Shown here one piece after another: positions 16,387 to 25,234 of a stretch of 64,000 nucleotides of DNA (position 1 is its first letter; every line of letters starts with the position of its first letter). The notes beneath the pieces were generated by a model. The model saw nothing but the letters and a program-made list of their open reading frames with translations. It made no database searches and had not been told where the DNA came from. Source of the DNA: CAVTSA01 sp963737225. GTDB lineage: Bacteria > Chloroflexota > Dormibacteria > Dormibacterales > Dormibacteraceae. Location of the stretch: the NCBI GenBank assembly GCA_963737225.1, contig CAVTSA010000013.1:639744-703743 (forward strand), read 5' to 3'. The position numbers and the translations under genes are program-made.

Positions 16387-18572
16387 TGGCGGGCCTGCTG
16401 TCGGTTCGGAGGGCGCGCGGGCTGCGAGCGCTGGCATGGACGGTGGCCGGGGTCACGGTGGTCATGGCCGGCCTCTCGGTGCTGCTCTTCCAGCTCGACT
16501 CCGACTCACTCCCGGCGGCGCCCGGCCAGCCCTGGATCGTCACCGCCGTCGCCCAGGTCGGCGCGCCCGCCTGGGCCGCCGCCGCGCTGGCGGTGGTGAG
16601 CGCGCTGATCGTACAGCGTGCGCCGCGGCATCGGTTCGCGTGGGCGCTCCTGATCACGACGTTCACGGTGTCGCTGGTGCTGCTCGCCCAGGAGTACGCG
16701 GTCATCGGTCTGGTCCTCGTCCCGGGCCTGCCGGGCGCGGCGGTCGCCGCCTGGCTCCAGACGTTCGGCTGGTACCTGATGCTGTTCGAGGTCTTCGTGG
16801 TCATGCTCCTGTTTCCGACCGGAGCGCTGTTCTCGAGGTTGCTGATCCCGGTCATCGGCGCCGGTGCGCTGGCGACCGCGCTCTACATGCTGACCCAGTT
16901 CGACCTCACGCAGCCGCTGGTGGCCACGATCCGGCCCGCGGTGCCGCTGCCGGTCACGATGCCGCCCCGGCTCTGGCCGCTGGGGGCCATCTTCGCGCCC
17001 GCCTACTGGCCCGCGTCGTGGGCGATCGTCGCGCTGCCGCTGGTGGGCGCGGTGCTGGTCTGGGTGCGCCTGATGCGCTCCAGGGCGGTGGAACGAGACC
17101 AGCTGCGCTGGATCGCGCTGACCGGGATCGTGGCCGCGATCGGCTGGGCCGGCATCAACGCGCCGCAGGTGCTCGGCGACACGTCGGTTCCGGAGCTGAT
17201 CGGGTACTGGGGCAGCGTGCTCTGGGTGATCGGGATCTGCATCGGCACGCCGGTCACGCTGGCCATCGCGATCCTCCGCTACAACGTCTACGACATCGAT
17301 CGCGTGCTGGCCCGCACGCTCCTCTACGGCGGCCTCACGCTTTCGGTGACCGTCCTCTACATCATCGTGGTCTTCGGCATCGGCTCCCACTTCGGCGATC
17401 AGGCCCAGCCGGTGCTCTCGCTGGCCGTGATCGTGATCGTGGCGGTCGGCCTGACCCCGCTTCGCGACCGTCTCCAGACGCTGGCCAACCGGGTCGTCTA
17501 CGGGCCCCGCGCGACGCCGCTGGAGGTGCTGTCCCAGGTGGCCCAGGCGATGACCTTGACGCCGGCGATCGACGACCAGCTCCCCCAGATCGGGGCGCTG
17601 GTCGGCAACGCCACCAGCTCGGCCTCGGTGGAGATCTGGCTGCGGGACGAGGAGGACCTCCGGCTGGCGAGCCGCTGGCCGGATGGCGTCGAGGACGGGG
17701 GCCAGCGCATCCCGCTCGCCGGTGACGATCCGCGGGCGTACTTCCGGGGACGTACCAAGGTGCTTCCGGTCCGCGCCGAGGACGAGCTGCTGGGCTGCAT
17801 CGCGGTCACGCAGCCGCCGGCCCGGAGCCTGACCCCGGCGGAGGAGAACCTGCTGAGCGCGGTCGCCAGCCACGCCGGCTTGCTGCTGCGCAACGTCCGG
17901 CTGGTCGAAGACCTGCGGGCGTCCCGGCAGCGCGTGCTCACCGCCGGGGCGGAGCAGCGGCGCCGCTTCGAGCGAGACCTGCACGACGGCGCGCAGCAGC
18001 ATCTGGTCACCGCGTCCCTCGCTCTCGGACTGGCCCGGGCGCAGCTGGCGAGGGGCGATCTGTCCGAGGTCGAGCACTCGCTGCTCGAAGCCACCCAGCA
18101 GCTGAAGGAAGGCCTGGGGGAGCTTCGCGACCTGGCTCGCGGTCTCTATCCCGCGATCCTGAGCCGGGCCGGCCTGGCCGCCGCGCTCGAGACGCTGGCC
18201 GAGCGGGCTCCCTTCCCGGTCGACCTCGACGTCGAGCTCTCCGGCCGCCGGACCCCGATCGTCGAGAGCACCGCGTACTACGTGGTGTCGGAGGCACTGA
18301 CCAACGTCGCCAAGCACGCCCAGGCGGGCCGAGCGGCGGTACGGGCGCACGAGTTCGACAGCCGCCTCGCGATCGAGATCGAGGACGACGGTCGCGGCGG
18401 TGCGGTGCCGTCCACCGGCTCCGGGCTGCGCGGGCTCCAGGACCGGGTGCAGACGCTGGGCGGCGCGCTGACGCTCGAGTCGCCGGTCGGGGAGGGGACC
18501 CGCATCCACGTCGAGATACCGGCCGGGCAGAAGGTGCCGGAGAACGCGGCGCTCGCCTACGAGGCTCCCTGA
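16386..18572 (+). CDS. Membrane sensor histidine kinase (NarL-partner HisKA_3 type)
   Basis: 728 aa from ATG 16386, overlapping the previous stop by one base. About nine to ten hydrophobic segments fill residues 10-355. A GAF-like domain (about 380-510) follows. The HisKA_3 dimerisation domain carries the phospho-His533 in RDLHDGAQQHL. The HATPase has the N-box SEALTNVAKHAQAG and G-boxes DDGRGGA and GSGLRGLQDRV. The response regulator at 18674 is the likely partner. The membrane region plus GAF suggests sensing of a small hydrophobic or redox signal. Confidence 0.88.
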   Translation: MAGLLSVRRARGLRALAWTVAGVTVVMAGLSVLLFQLDSDSLPAAPGQPWIVTAVAQVGAPAWAAAALAVVSALIVQRAPRHRFAWALLITTFTVSLVLLAQEYAVIGLVLVPGLPGAAVAAWLQTFGWYLMLFEVFVVMLLFPTGALFSRLLIPVIGAGALATALYMLTQFDLTQPLVATIRPAVPLPVTMPPRLWPLGAIFAPAYWPASWAIVALPLVGAVLVWVRLMRSRAVERDQLRWIALTGIVAAIGWAGINAPQVLGDTSVPELIGYWGSVLWVIGICIGTPVTLAIAILRYNVYDIDRVLARTLLYGGLTLSVTVLYIIVVFGIGSHFGDQAQPVLSLAVIVIVAVGLTPLRDRLQTLANRVVYGPRATPLEVLSQVAQAMTLTPAIDDQLPQIGALVGNATSSASVEIWLRDEEDLRLASRWPDGVEDGGQRIPLAGDDPRAYFRGRTKVLPVRAEDELLGCIAVTQPPARSLTPAEENLLSAVASHAGLLLRNVRLVEDLRASRQRVLTAGAEQRRRFERDLHDGAQQHLVTASLALGLARAQLARGDLSEVEHSLLEATQQLKEGLGELRDLARGLYPAILSRAGLAAALETLAERAPFPVDLDVELSGRRTPIVESTAYYVVSEALTNVAKHAQAGRAAVRAHEFDSRLAIEIEDDGRGGAVPSTGSGLRGLQDRVQTLGGALTLESPVGEGTRIHVEIPAGQKVPENAALAYEAP

Positions 18573-18673
18573 CACGAACCGGCTTGGCTGCCGGGCGAGA
18601 GCCAACTACTATGTCCCGTGGGGTTGCGCGGGAGTTAGGGCGGGTACCGGGTGAAAGGCGGGAACGACAAACG

Positions 18674-19351
18674 ATGGGAATCGAGGCACAGCCGGGGGCG
18701 GCGGGTACGTTGCGCGTAATCCTGGCCGAGGACTCACTACTGTTCCGTGAGGGCCTGTCGAGGCTGCTGGCCGAGCTCGGCATGGAGGTGGCGGCGCGGA
18801 CCGGCTCGACCATTGACCTGATGCAGCTGGTGGCGACGCACCGACCCGACGTGGTCGTCCTCGACATCCGCATGCCTCCGTCCCACACCGACGAGGGACT
18901 GGTGGCCGCGGTCGAGATCCGCCGCGCCCATCCCGGCGTGGGTGTGCTGCTGCTCTCGCAGTACGTGGAGACGCAGCTGGTCCTGACGCTGCTCGAAGAG
19001 GGCGGGGGTGTCGGCTACCTCCTGAAGGATCGCGTCGCCGACCTGGACGCGTTCTCTTCTGCGTTGACGACCGTGGCCCGGGGCGGCTCGGTGGTCGATC
19101 CGGAGGTGGTGTCGACGCTGGTCACGTCGCGGCGCCGCGACCCGCTCGACCAGCTCACCGACCGCGAGAAGGACGTGCTCCGTCTGATGGCCGAGGGGCG
19201 GACGAACCAGGCCATCTCCGAGCGGCTGTTCCTGAGCCCGAAGACGATCGAGGCGCACGTGACGGCGATCTTCTCCAAGCTCGACCTGGGCCCGACGCCC
19301 AACGACCACCGCCGCGTGCTGGCGGTCCTGACCTACCTGCGTCACGCGTGA
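18674..19351 (+). CDS. LuxR-type response regulator (partner of the upstream kinase)
   Basis: 225 aa from ATG 18674; upstream in-frame codons back to 18584 are weak candidates. The receiver has E-D near residue 18, phosphoacceptor D64 (VVVLDIRMPP) and Lys in YLLKDRVAD. A LuxR HTH follows (LTDREKDVLRLMAEGRTNQAIS, recognition helix LSPKTIEAHVTAIFSK). It sits 101 bp after the kinase stop in the same direction, and both halves match the NarL class. A TACTAT box near 18606 may give it a second promoter. Confidence 0.87.
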   Translation: MGIEAQPGAAGTLRVILAEDSLLFREGLSRLLAELGMEVAARTGSTIDLMQLVATHRPDVVVLDIRMPPSHTDEGLVAAVEIRRAHPGVGVLLLSQYVETQLVLTLLEEGGGVGYLLKDRVADLDAFSSALTTVARGGSVVDPEVVSTLVTSRRRDPLDQLTDREKDVLRLMAEGRTNQAISERLFLSPKTIEAHVTAIFSKLDLGPTPNDHRRVLAVLTYLRHA

Positions 19352-19413
19352 CCGCGCGCGGGTGAGATCGGGCCCATCCGGGTGCGACGCCTCCGCGCAG
19401 GGTCGGGCTTGAC

Positions 19414-20166
19414 GTGCTCGAGACGACGCTGGGAATTGACCTTGCCTCGCAGGACAAGAACACGGCCGCGTGCCTGCTCCGATGGGGCGAGCCGGTCACC
19501 ATCCAGATCGCTCGGGCGGACTTCTGCGATGACGCCCTCGCACAACAAATCCGCACGGCTGGCAAGGTCGGTATCGATGTCCCTCTGGGCTGGCCACTGC
19601 GGTTCGCCGAGGCTCTCGGCAGCTACATGTCAGGAGGCATATGGGCACCGCCGCACCTGGAGCCCGAACTGCATCTCCGTGCCACCGATCGCTACGTCAA
19701 GGCCGATCCAGAACGGGGGCGGCGCCCGCTGTCCGTCTCTACCGATCGAATCGCGATCCCGGCGATGCGGGCGGCGAGGCTCCTGACGTCTGCGGACGCC
19801 ACGTTTGACCGCGCTGGCGGCGGCACCGTCGTGGAGGTGTATCCGGCGGCCTCCCTCCAGGCGTGGGGCTTCGACCCCACCGGTTACAAGAGGTCTAAGG
19901 GCCGTCGAATCCGCGAGGCCTTGGTGGATCGGTTCATCCGCAGCACCGCATCCTGGATCACGATCACGGAGGCGCAGAAGGAAGCCTGCACCGCCGACGA
20001 CAACGTGTTCGACGCGCTGATCTGCGCCCTGACGGCACGGGCGTTCGTTCTCGGACTCTGTGACCCGATCCCGCCGGAGCACGCCGCCGCGGCGCGGCTG
20101 GAGGGCTGGATAGCACTGCCATGCGTCGGGTCTCTGCCGAGGCTCGCGGGTCATCAGAGGAAGTGA
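19414..20166 (+). CDS. DUF429 RNase H-like protein
   Basis: 250 aa, GTG start. The DUF429 pattern is clear: first strand TLGIDLASQDKNTA with an acidic residue, GIDVPLGWP, RATDRYVK, VVEVYPAA(S)L, and the C-terminal DDNVFDALICALTARA with acidic residues. The fold is RNase H-like and a nuclease role is predicted for the family, but the substrate is unknown. It stands alone between a two-component system and tRNA-Ala. Confidence 0.8.
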   Translation: MLETTLGIDLASQDKNTAACLLRWGEPVTIQIARADFCDDALAQQIRTAGKVGIDVPLGWPLRFAEALGSYMSGGIWAPPHLEPELHLRATDRYVKADPERGRRPLSVSTDRIAIPAMRAARLLTSADATFDRAGGGTVVEVYPAASLQAWGFDPTGYKRSKGRRIREALVDRFIRSTASWITITEAQKEACTADDNVFDALICALTARAFVLGLCDPIPPEHAAAARLEGWIALPCVGSLPRLAGHQRK

Positions 20167-20206
20167 TGCAGGGTCCGGACCGGTCCCGTGTGACCGGTGG
20201 GGAGAA

Positions 20207-20282
20207 TGGTGGAGCGAATGGGATTCGAACCCACGACCTCTGCCGTGCGAGGGCAGCGCTCTCCCAACTGAGCTATCGCCCC
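20207..20282 (-). tRNA. tRNA-Ala (anticodon CGC)
   Basis: 76 nt on the minus strand with encoded CCA. Acceptor GGGGCGA pairs with TCGCTCC and includes the G3:U70 wobble that marks alanine tRNAs. The D arm contains TAGCTCAGTTGGGAGAGC. Anticodon loop CTCGCAC sits on stem CTGCC/GGCAG, and the T loop is TTCGAAT. It reads GCG codons, which suits the high-GC codon use. Confidence 0.97.
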
Positions 20283-20314
20283 ACGAACGCGCTCGACATT
20301 GTACAGGGCCGGTC

Positions 20315-21043
20315 GTGAGCGGCATCGTCACCGTCACCAGTGACTTCGGCGAGGGCTCCCCCTACGTGGCGGCCATGCTCGGGGTGGTGCTGCAGCGGGC
20401 GCCCGCCGCTCGCGTCACGGTTCTGAGCAGCACGGTGCCGGCCTTCGACGTGCTCTCCGGCGCGGTGGTGCTCTGGGCCGGGACCCGCCACTGGCCGCCT
20501 GGCGCCGTGCACCTGGCCGTGGTCGACCCCGGTGTCGGCACCGGGCGGCCGGCGGCGGCGGTTCGGTGTGCCGGCTCGTGGTACGTCGGCCCCGACAACG
20601 GGCTCTTCGGGCTGGTTGCCTCCGAGACTCCGGGCGGGGTGGAGGAGGTGTGGCGGCTCTCGCGGCCGGCCGGTGCCTCGGCGACCTTCGAGGGTCGCGA
20701 CGTCTTCGCGCCGGCGGCGGCGCGGCTGGCGGCCGGCGGCTCGCCTGCCGAGGTGGGGTCCCGCGTCGCGCCCGCGGTGGCGCCCCTGCCCGGGTCCGGT
20801 CCGCGCGTGCTCTGGGTCGATCACTTCGGGAATCTGCTCACGGACCTCCGCTCCCGCCCCCGGGCGGTCCAGCTGGGTGGGAGGGTGGTGGACGCCCACG
20901 CGCGCACCTTCGCGGAGGCGCCGGAGGCAGCCCCCTTCCTCTATCCGGGGTCGATGGGCTTCTGGGAGATCGGAGTACGCGAGGGGCGCGCCAACACGCT
21001 GCTCGGCGCCCGCGCCGGAACCCTCCTCGACGTCCTTCGTTAG
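20315..21043 (+). CDS. SAM hydroxide adenosyltransferase (DUF62 family)
   Basis: 242 aa, GTG start. Family motifs are in order: TVTSDFGEGSPYVAAMLG near the N-terminus, VHLAVVDPGVGT, GPDNGLFG, TFEGRDVFAPAAARLA, and the C-terminal VDHFGNLLTDL. The enzyme uses activated water to split SAM into adenosine and methionine. It belongs to the fluorinase/chlorinase superfamily, but the hydrolase branch is far more common. Cytoplasmic. No partner gene is adjacent. Confidence 0.88.
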   Translation: MSGIVTVTSDFGEGSPYVAAMLGVVLQRAPAARVTVLSSTVPAFDVLSGAVVLWAGTRHWPPGAVHLAVVDPGVGTGRPAAAVRCAGSWYVGPDNGLFGLVASETPGGVEEVWRLSRPAGASATFEGRDVFAPAAARLAAGGSPAEVGSRVAPAVAPLPGSGPRVLWVDHFGNLLTDLRSRPRAVQLGGRVVDAHARTFAEAPEAAPFLYPGSMGFWEIGVREGRANTLLGARAGTLLDVLR

Positions 21044-21051
21044 TGGCCTGG

Positions 21052-21693
21052 TCAGCGACCCTCGACCCGGCCGGGGTCGCGTGTCATCGCCCAGGGACCG
21101 ATCCGGATCGCGGCGATCAGCATGCACACGGCGGACCCCACATTGAGGAGGTCGCCAACCAGGGTGAGCGGGAGGGTCCCGACCTCCGCGCGGTACATCG
21201 TCAGAGTCGGGGAACCTCCGGCTGCGCTGGTCAGGAGGGTGGCCAGATCGGCCGCCGTGATGAGGAGGCTCAGGACCGCGAGGCAGCAGAGTGCGAACTG
21301 CACCCAGTACCACCACACCCACCGGCGAAGGGTGCCCGTGACCTGCAGCGCGCAGACGCCCACCGCCCAGACCACGATGAAGACGATCGCGATCACGAGC
21401 ACTCCGGGGAGGTAGCGCTGGAGCGTGGAGACCTCGTCGCCGGGGATCCCTTCCGCATGCCACTCCGCCACCAGAGCGCTCTGCATCTGGCTCCACTCGG
21501 AAGGAAACAGCGCGGCCGAGATCAGCGCCGAAAGGAGCCCGAACCCGGCGACCACCAGCAGCAGGATCTGCAGCCGCCGCGTCCAGACGGTGGGGACCCG
21601 CGGCGGACGCCCGCGAGGCGGTGCCAGCGGCCGCGCCGGCACCCATCGCCACCCGTCCCACTGCCAGTGGCCGTCAGGGGAGAGCTGTCCCAC
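21052..21693 (-). CDS. Four-helix membrane protein with N-terminal DUF2510-like motif
   Basis: 213 aa from GTG 21693, which lies 7 nt after a TAGGGT box inside the end of the upstream gene (probable leaderless start). The N-terminus has LSPDGHWQWDGWRWVP, a Trp-rich motif like DUF2510 modules of actinobacterial and Chloroflexi membrane proteins. Four hydrophobic segments follow (about 40-60, 95-115, 128-150, 180-200). The function is unknown. Confidence 0.65.
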   Translation of the reverse strand: MGQLSPDGHWQWDGWRWVPARPLAPPRGRPPRVPTVWTRRLQILLLVVAGFGLLSALISAALFPSEWSQMQSALVAEWHAEGIPGDEVSTLQRYLPGVLVIAIVFIVVWAVGVCALQVTGTLRRWVWWYWVQFALCCLAVLSLLITAADLATLLTSAAGGSPTLTMYRAEVGTLPLTLVGDLLNVGSAVCMLIAAIRIGPWAMTRDPGRVEGR

Positions 21694-21703
21694 GGGTCGA
21701 ACC

Positions 21704-22780
21704 CTACCCGGCCCGTGCCTCCCGCGCAACGACGGGCTGGGGCCGTGCCACCAGATGACGGGGCCGGTTCCGTGCGGCGCCGAGGCCGACCAGGCCGAAG
21801 ACGAGCAGGATCAGCAGGACCTGGCCGGCGAGGTCGGCGGGACCGGTCCGGACGCCGAGATTGGTGTGCCCCGCCCCGAACGCCGCCAGGCTGAGCCAGC
21901 CGTAGGTCCCGACCGCGCCGGCGGCCACCGCCAGGCAGCCCATAGGTGCCCAGCCCGGGCGGCGTGAGCCGAACAGCACCACCGCGCCCAGGACGGCCAG
22001 CGCGAGGAGCATGAGCACGATCACCCAGGCGGCCGCCACGCCTCGTCCGGGCAGCCCGTGGCGTACCTCCATGAACGCCGAGAGCAGGACCAGCACCACC
22101 GGGAAGGCGAGCCACGCGCGCCAGGATCCGGGCTCCGCGGACTGGGCCGCCCGCGGCGGGAAGGCGGCGAACGCCACCAGTACCAGCGCGACGATCAAGA
22201 CCACCACCGTGACCAATTGAGCCGGCGACGCCACGAAGTGTGAGACCGCGACCTGGAGCCCGGTGTTGACGAGCGCTCCCAGCACGAACAGGGCGATCGC
22301 CACCACCAGCCCCGGCGTCCTGAGCCAGGGTTCGGTGCGCCGGGTGCCGGCGACGCCCTCGGCGATCAGGATCGGCGTCGAGATGCTGAACACGGCGTGG
22401 ATCGCGACCACGAACACGTCCCAGGCGAGGGAGGTCCCGAGCAGCGGGATGAAGCCGTAGTGCAGCAGGTGGGCGCCGGCGTAGCCGGGGTTGAAGAGCG
22501 ACATCGTCGTGATGCCTTCCTCGAAGATCCCGTACGCGAGCGCGAGCAGGACGATCGTGGGCCAGCCCCGACCGGTGCGGCGCGTGACCTCGCGGATCAG
22601 GAGGGCACCCCCGCCATAGAGCGGCAGCAAGATCACAAGCACGTACAGCTGCCGGACCGCGAAGTCCCCGAGCAGGAACTCGGCGATCAGCGGCGCCAGG
22701 ACCAGGAGCAGAAGCGCGGGGCTGATCCGCGCCCAGAAACGCGGCCGGGCGGCGGCGCCGGGAGTCGACAGCGGTTGCAT
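21704..22780 (-). CDS. Polytopic membrane protein of unknown function
   Basis: 358 aa with about ten hydrophobic segments. It contains ALAYGIFEEGITTMSLFNPGY, whose paired glutamates in a helix recall CPBP-type intramembrane proteins, but the second His/Arg motifs of that family are not clear. ATG 22780 lies 6 nt after TACGGT (leaderless pattern). Ten bases separate its stop from the start of the next minus-strand gene. I cannot assign a function. Confidence 0.65.
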   Translation of the reverse strand: MQPLSTPGAAARPRFWARISPALLLLVLAPLIAEFLLGDFAVRQLYVLVILLPLYGGGALLIREVTRRTGRGWPTIVLLALAYGIFEEGITTMSLFNPGYAGAHLLHYGFIPLLGTSLAWDVFVVAIHAVFSISTPILIAEGVAGTRRTEPWLRTPGLVVAIALFVLGALVNTGLQVAVSHFVASPAQLVTVVVLIVALVLVAFAAFPPRAAQSAEPGSWRAWLAFPVVLVLLSAFMEVRHGLPGRGVAAAWVIVLMLLALAVLGAVVLFGSRRPGWAPMGCLAVAAGAVGTYGWLSLAAFGAGHTNLGVRTGPADLAGQVLLILLVFGLVGLGAARNRPRHLVARPQPVVAREARAG

Positions 22781-22885
22781 GTCTCGACCGTATTCGCTCG
22801 GCCCCGGGGCCGACCAGTCACGGCGATCAGGATTCTGGGGTGACGAAAATCACCATGCAGGGGAGCGCCCCGCATGAACGAAAAC

Positions 22886-22920
22886 GAGCGGGCCCGGCGC
22901 CGGAGGGCGCCCGCCCGCTC
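22886..22920 (-). terminator. Intrinsic terminator of the bS22-like gene
   Basis: A strong GC stem, GAGCGGGC...GGCGCC with GGCGCC...GCCCGCTC, is followed on the minus strand by GTTTTCGTT. It lies 14 bp after the stop of the 29-residue gene. Confidence 0.75.
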
Positions 22921-22934
22921 GAGAGACCGCCTGG

Positions 22935-23024
22935 CTAGCGACGCTGCCAGCGAGTCTTCTTCAGCATTTTCTTGTGCTTGTGCTTGCGCATCTTCTTGCG
23001 CCGCTTCTTGATGACGGAACCCAA
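22935..23024 (-). CDS. bS22-like / AURKAIP1-COX24 domain ribosomal peptide
   Basis: 29 aa starting at TTG 23024 after GGGAG: MGSVIKKRRKKM, then a Lys/His-rich stretch, ending KKTRWQRR. This is the compact basic pattern of the COX24/AURKAIP1-domain peptides known as bS22 in mycobacterial small ribosomal subunits. It is dedicated to the ribosome and expected to be abundant. It has its own promoter (TATGAT at 23101-23096, about 65-nt leader) and a strong terminator. It is too short for routine gene calling. Confidence 0.85.
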   Translation of the reverse strand: MGSVIKKRRKKMRKHKHKKMLKKTRWQRR

Positions 23025-23095
23025 AGCTGCTCCCGGGGTGCTGAGGTTGAACGAGGAATCAGGCCGCGGTCCAATCCGGCCGCAGGCCACGCGAG

Positions 23096-23105
23096 ATCAT
23101 ACACT
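23096..23105. promoter_or_regulatory. Divergent overlapping -10 boxes (bS22-like gene / amidohydrolase)
   Basis: The minus-strand TATGAT (23101-23096) and the plus-strand TACACT (23100-23105) share the TA at 23100-23101. The plus box is 8 nt before the GTG start of the amidohydrolase (leaderless pattern). Confidence 0.5.
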
Positions 23106-23113
23106 CCGCGGAC

Positions 23114-24583
23114 GTGACCACCACAATCTTCACCGGTGGCTCGACCGAGGTCGCGTGCGGCGAGGACGGGCGCATCCTTGGCGTGGGCGCCGCGGCGGCA
23201 ACCGCCGCGGGTCCGCGCGCACGCCGGGTCGAGCTGCGGGGCCGCGTGCTCCCCGGACTCCACGACGCGCACCTGCATCTGAGCGGTCTCGCCGAGGCCG
23301 AGCTGACGATCGACCTGACCACCGCCGGCTCCCTGGAGGACGCCCTGCGCCGCATCGCGCGCGCCGTGCCGCGCCTGGGCCCCGACGAGTGGGTGGTGGG
23401 ACGCGGGTGGTACGCCCAGCGGTGGGCCGAGCAACCGACTGCGGCTGCCCTCGACGCGGTCGTCGGTGACCGTCCGGCGTTCCTTACGCAGCGCGACGGC
23501 CACTCGACCTGGGTGTCGTCGGCGACCCTCCGGGCTGCGGGCATCGACGCTCGCACGCAGGACCCGCAGGGCGGCCGCATCGATCGCGACGGGGACGGTA
23601 AGCCGACGGGTCTGCTGCGGGAGCACGCTCGAGACCTGGTCCGAAGCATCCTTCCCGAGCCCGCCGACGAGGTCCTCGACCGGGGGCTGGCGCGCGCGCT
23701 GCGCCGGCTTGCGGCGAGCGGGCTGACGTCGGTCTCGTGCATGGATCAGGCTCCCACCCTGCGCTCTCTGCAGAGGCTGCACGAAGCCGGGCGCCTTCCG
23801 ATCCGCGTCACCTACAACCTGCCGGTGACCGACCTCGACCGGGCGGTCGAGCTCGGGGTGCGCTCGGGGCTGGGCGACGACCGGCTGCGCATCTGGGGCG
23901 TGAAGGCGTTCCTGGACGGAGCCCTGGGGAGCGGCACCGCCCTGATGTCGGGTGGGACCGGCGTCCGGCTCTACGCCACCGGCGCCCTGCGCGAGATCGC
24001 GGAGACCTGCGCGGCGGCGGAGCTCAACGTGTGCTGGCACGCGATCGGCGACCTCGCCGTGCACCAGGCCCTCGACGCGCTGGAGCCGCTGGCCGGCATC
24101 TGGTCCCGGTGGCGCCCGCGCATCGAGCACGCGCAGTTCGTCCAGACCGAGGACCGGCCCCGCATGGCCCGGCTGGGTGTGATCGCGTCGATGCAGCCGT
24201 CCCACGCGGTGACCGACCGGGAGCTGGTCCAGCGCCGGTGGGCGGAGTCGGCGCCCCTTGGGTACTCCTGGCGCCCGCTGGCCGAGGCGGGGGTGGTGCT
24301 CGCGTTCGGCTCCGACGCGCCGGTCGAACCGGCCGACCCGCTCCACGGGATCGACGCCGCGACGGGGTGGCGACGTCGCGTGGGCTGGCTGCCGGAGCTG
24401 GCGCTGAGTGAGAGGGAGGCGATCCGGGCCTCGACGTGGGGCGCGGCCTTCGCGGTCGGGATGGAGGACCGGTTGGGAGGCCTCTACCGGGGGCGGCTGT
24501 GCGACCTGACCGTGGTCGAGGGCGGGCACGCGGTGGCGACCGTGGTGGGCGGCGAGGTGGTCTGGCAGCGCCGCACCCCGTAA
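23114..24583 (+). CDS. Amidohydrolase family 3 (YtcJ-like)
   Basis: 489 aa, GTG start. Metal ligands of the amidohydrolase barrel are visible: HxH in LHDAHLHLSG, the carboxylated Lys in WGVKAFLDGALGS, His in VCWHAIGD, His in RIEHAQFVQ and Asp in FGSDAPVEP. The small beta-sandwich is formed from both termini. YtcJ-like enzymes hydrolyse N-substituted formamides and related C-N bonds; the substrate here is not clear. Cytoplasmic. The start lies 8 nt from a TACACT box. Confidence 0.85.
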   Translation: MTTTIFTGGSTEVACGEDGRILGVGAAAATAAGPRARRVELRGRVLPGLHDAHLHLSGLAEAELTIDLTTAGSLEDALRRIARAVPRLGPDEWVVGRGWYAQRWAEQPTAAALDAVVGDRPAFLTQRDGHSTWVSSATLRAAGIDARTQDPQGGRIDRDGDGKPTGLLREHARDLVRSILPEPADEVLDRGLARALRRLAASGLTSVSCMDQAPTLRSLQRLHEAGRLPIRVTYNLPVTDLDRAVELGVRSGLGDDRLRIWGVKAFLDGALGSGTALMSGGTGVRLYATGALREIAETCAAAELNVCWHAIGDLAVHQALDALEPLAGIWSRWRPRIEHAQFVQTEDRPRMARLGVIASMQPSHAVTDRELVQRRWAESAPLGYSWRPLAEAGVVLAFGSDAPVEPADPLHGIDAATGWRRRVGWLPELALSEREAIRASTWGAAFAVGMEDRLGGLYRGRLCDLTVVEGGHAVATVVGGEVVWQRRTP

Positions 24584-24590
24584 CCGACGC

Positions 24591-24651
24591 CAGAGTGTCC
24601 GCACTCCGCCCCTACGCGCGCGGTTTTAGCGTCGGAGTGTGGACACTCTGG
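24591..24651. repeat. Paired-palindrome element 4 (42-bp spacing)
   Basis: CCAGAGTGTCCGCACTCCG and CGGAGTGTGGACACTCTGG are inverted with one mismatch. Their near-palindromic cores GAGTGTCCGCACTC and GAGTGTGGACACTC are centred at 24599.5 and 24641.5 (42 bp). It lies at a convergent junction. Core and loop (GTTTTAG) are shared with element 9. Confidence 0.75.
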
Positions 24652-24690
24652 CAATTCTCAGGGCAGGTGGGGAGCGCGGGAGGTGCCGGG

Positions 24691-25182
24691 TCAGGGGGTG
24701 TCCGCGAAGGCCTGCCGCAGCTTGGCCCACGTCGCCTGGAGGTGCTCGTTGACCACCTTCACCTCCCCGATGACGGGCATGAAGTTGGTGTCCCCGTCCC
24801 ACCGCGGCACCACGTGGACGTGCACGTGGCCGGGGATGCCGGCGCCGGCGGTCCGTCCCAGGTTGACGCCGACGTTGAACCCCTGTGGAGCGACCGCCTG
24901 CCGGATCGCGCGGAGCGAGCGCTGGACCAGCTGCATCAACGCCAGCAGCTGCTCCTGGTCCAGGTCCGTGAGATCGCCGGCGTGCGTACGCGGAGCCACC
25001 ATCACGTGTCCCGAGTTGTAGGGGAACTTGTTGAGCATCACCAGCGCCGCCGGCTCCCGGACCACCAGCAGGTTCTCCTCGTCCTGCGATTCCGGCGCCT
25101 CCCAGACCCGGCAGAACAGGCACCCCGCCGGCTCCGGGGCCCCGATGTAGGCCATGCGCCAGGGCGCGTACAGGTGCTCCAT
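24691..25182 (-). CDS. HIT-family nucleotide hydrolase/phosphorylase
   Basis: 163 aa. A Zn-type CLFC pair lies near residue 21. The histidine triad is GHVHVHVVPRW near residue 120, with the strand FNVGVNLGRTAGAGIPGH before it. The order matches the AP4A-phosphorylase-like HIT branch of actinobacteria. It removes or transfers nucleotidyl groups from dinucleoside polyphosphates or AMP conjugates. ATG 25182 lies 7 nt after TAGCGT (leaderless). Divergent from leuS. Confidence 0.88.
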   Translation of the reverse strand: MEHLYAPWRMAYIGAPEPAGCLFCRVWEAPESQDEENLLVVREPAALVMLNKFPYNSGHVMVAPRTHAGDLTDLDQEQLLALMQLVQRSLRAIRQAVAPQGFNVGVNLGRTAGAGIPGHVHVHVVPRWDGDTNFMPVIGEVKVVNEHLQATWAKLRQAFADTP

Positions 25183-25189
25183 GCTCCGG

Positions 25190-25199
25190 ACGCTAACAT
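25190..25199. promoter_or_regulatory. Divergent overlapping -10 boxes (HIT gene / leuS)
   Basis: The minus-strand TAGCGT (25195-25190) and the plus-strand TAACAT (25194-25199) share TA at 25194-25195. The minus transcript would be leaderless. The plus transcript would carry about 30 nt with a GAGG site before ATG 25235. Confidence 0.5.
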
Positions 25200-25234
25200 T
25201 TGATCTTCACTCAATGGCGAGAGACGAGGTTCAG

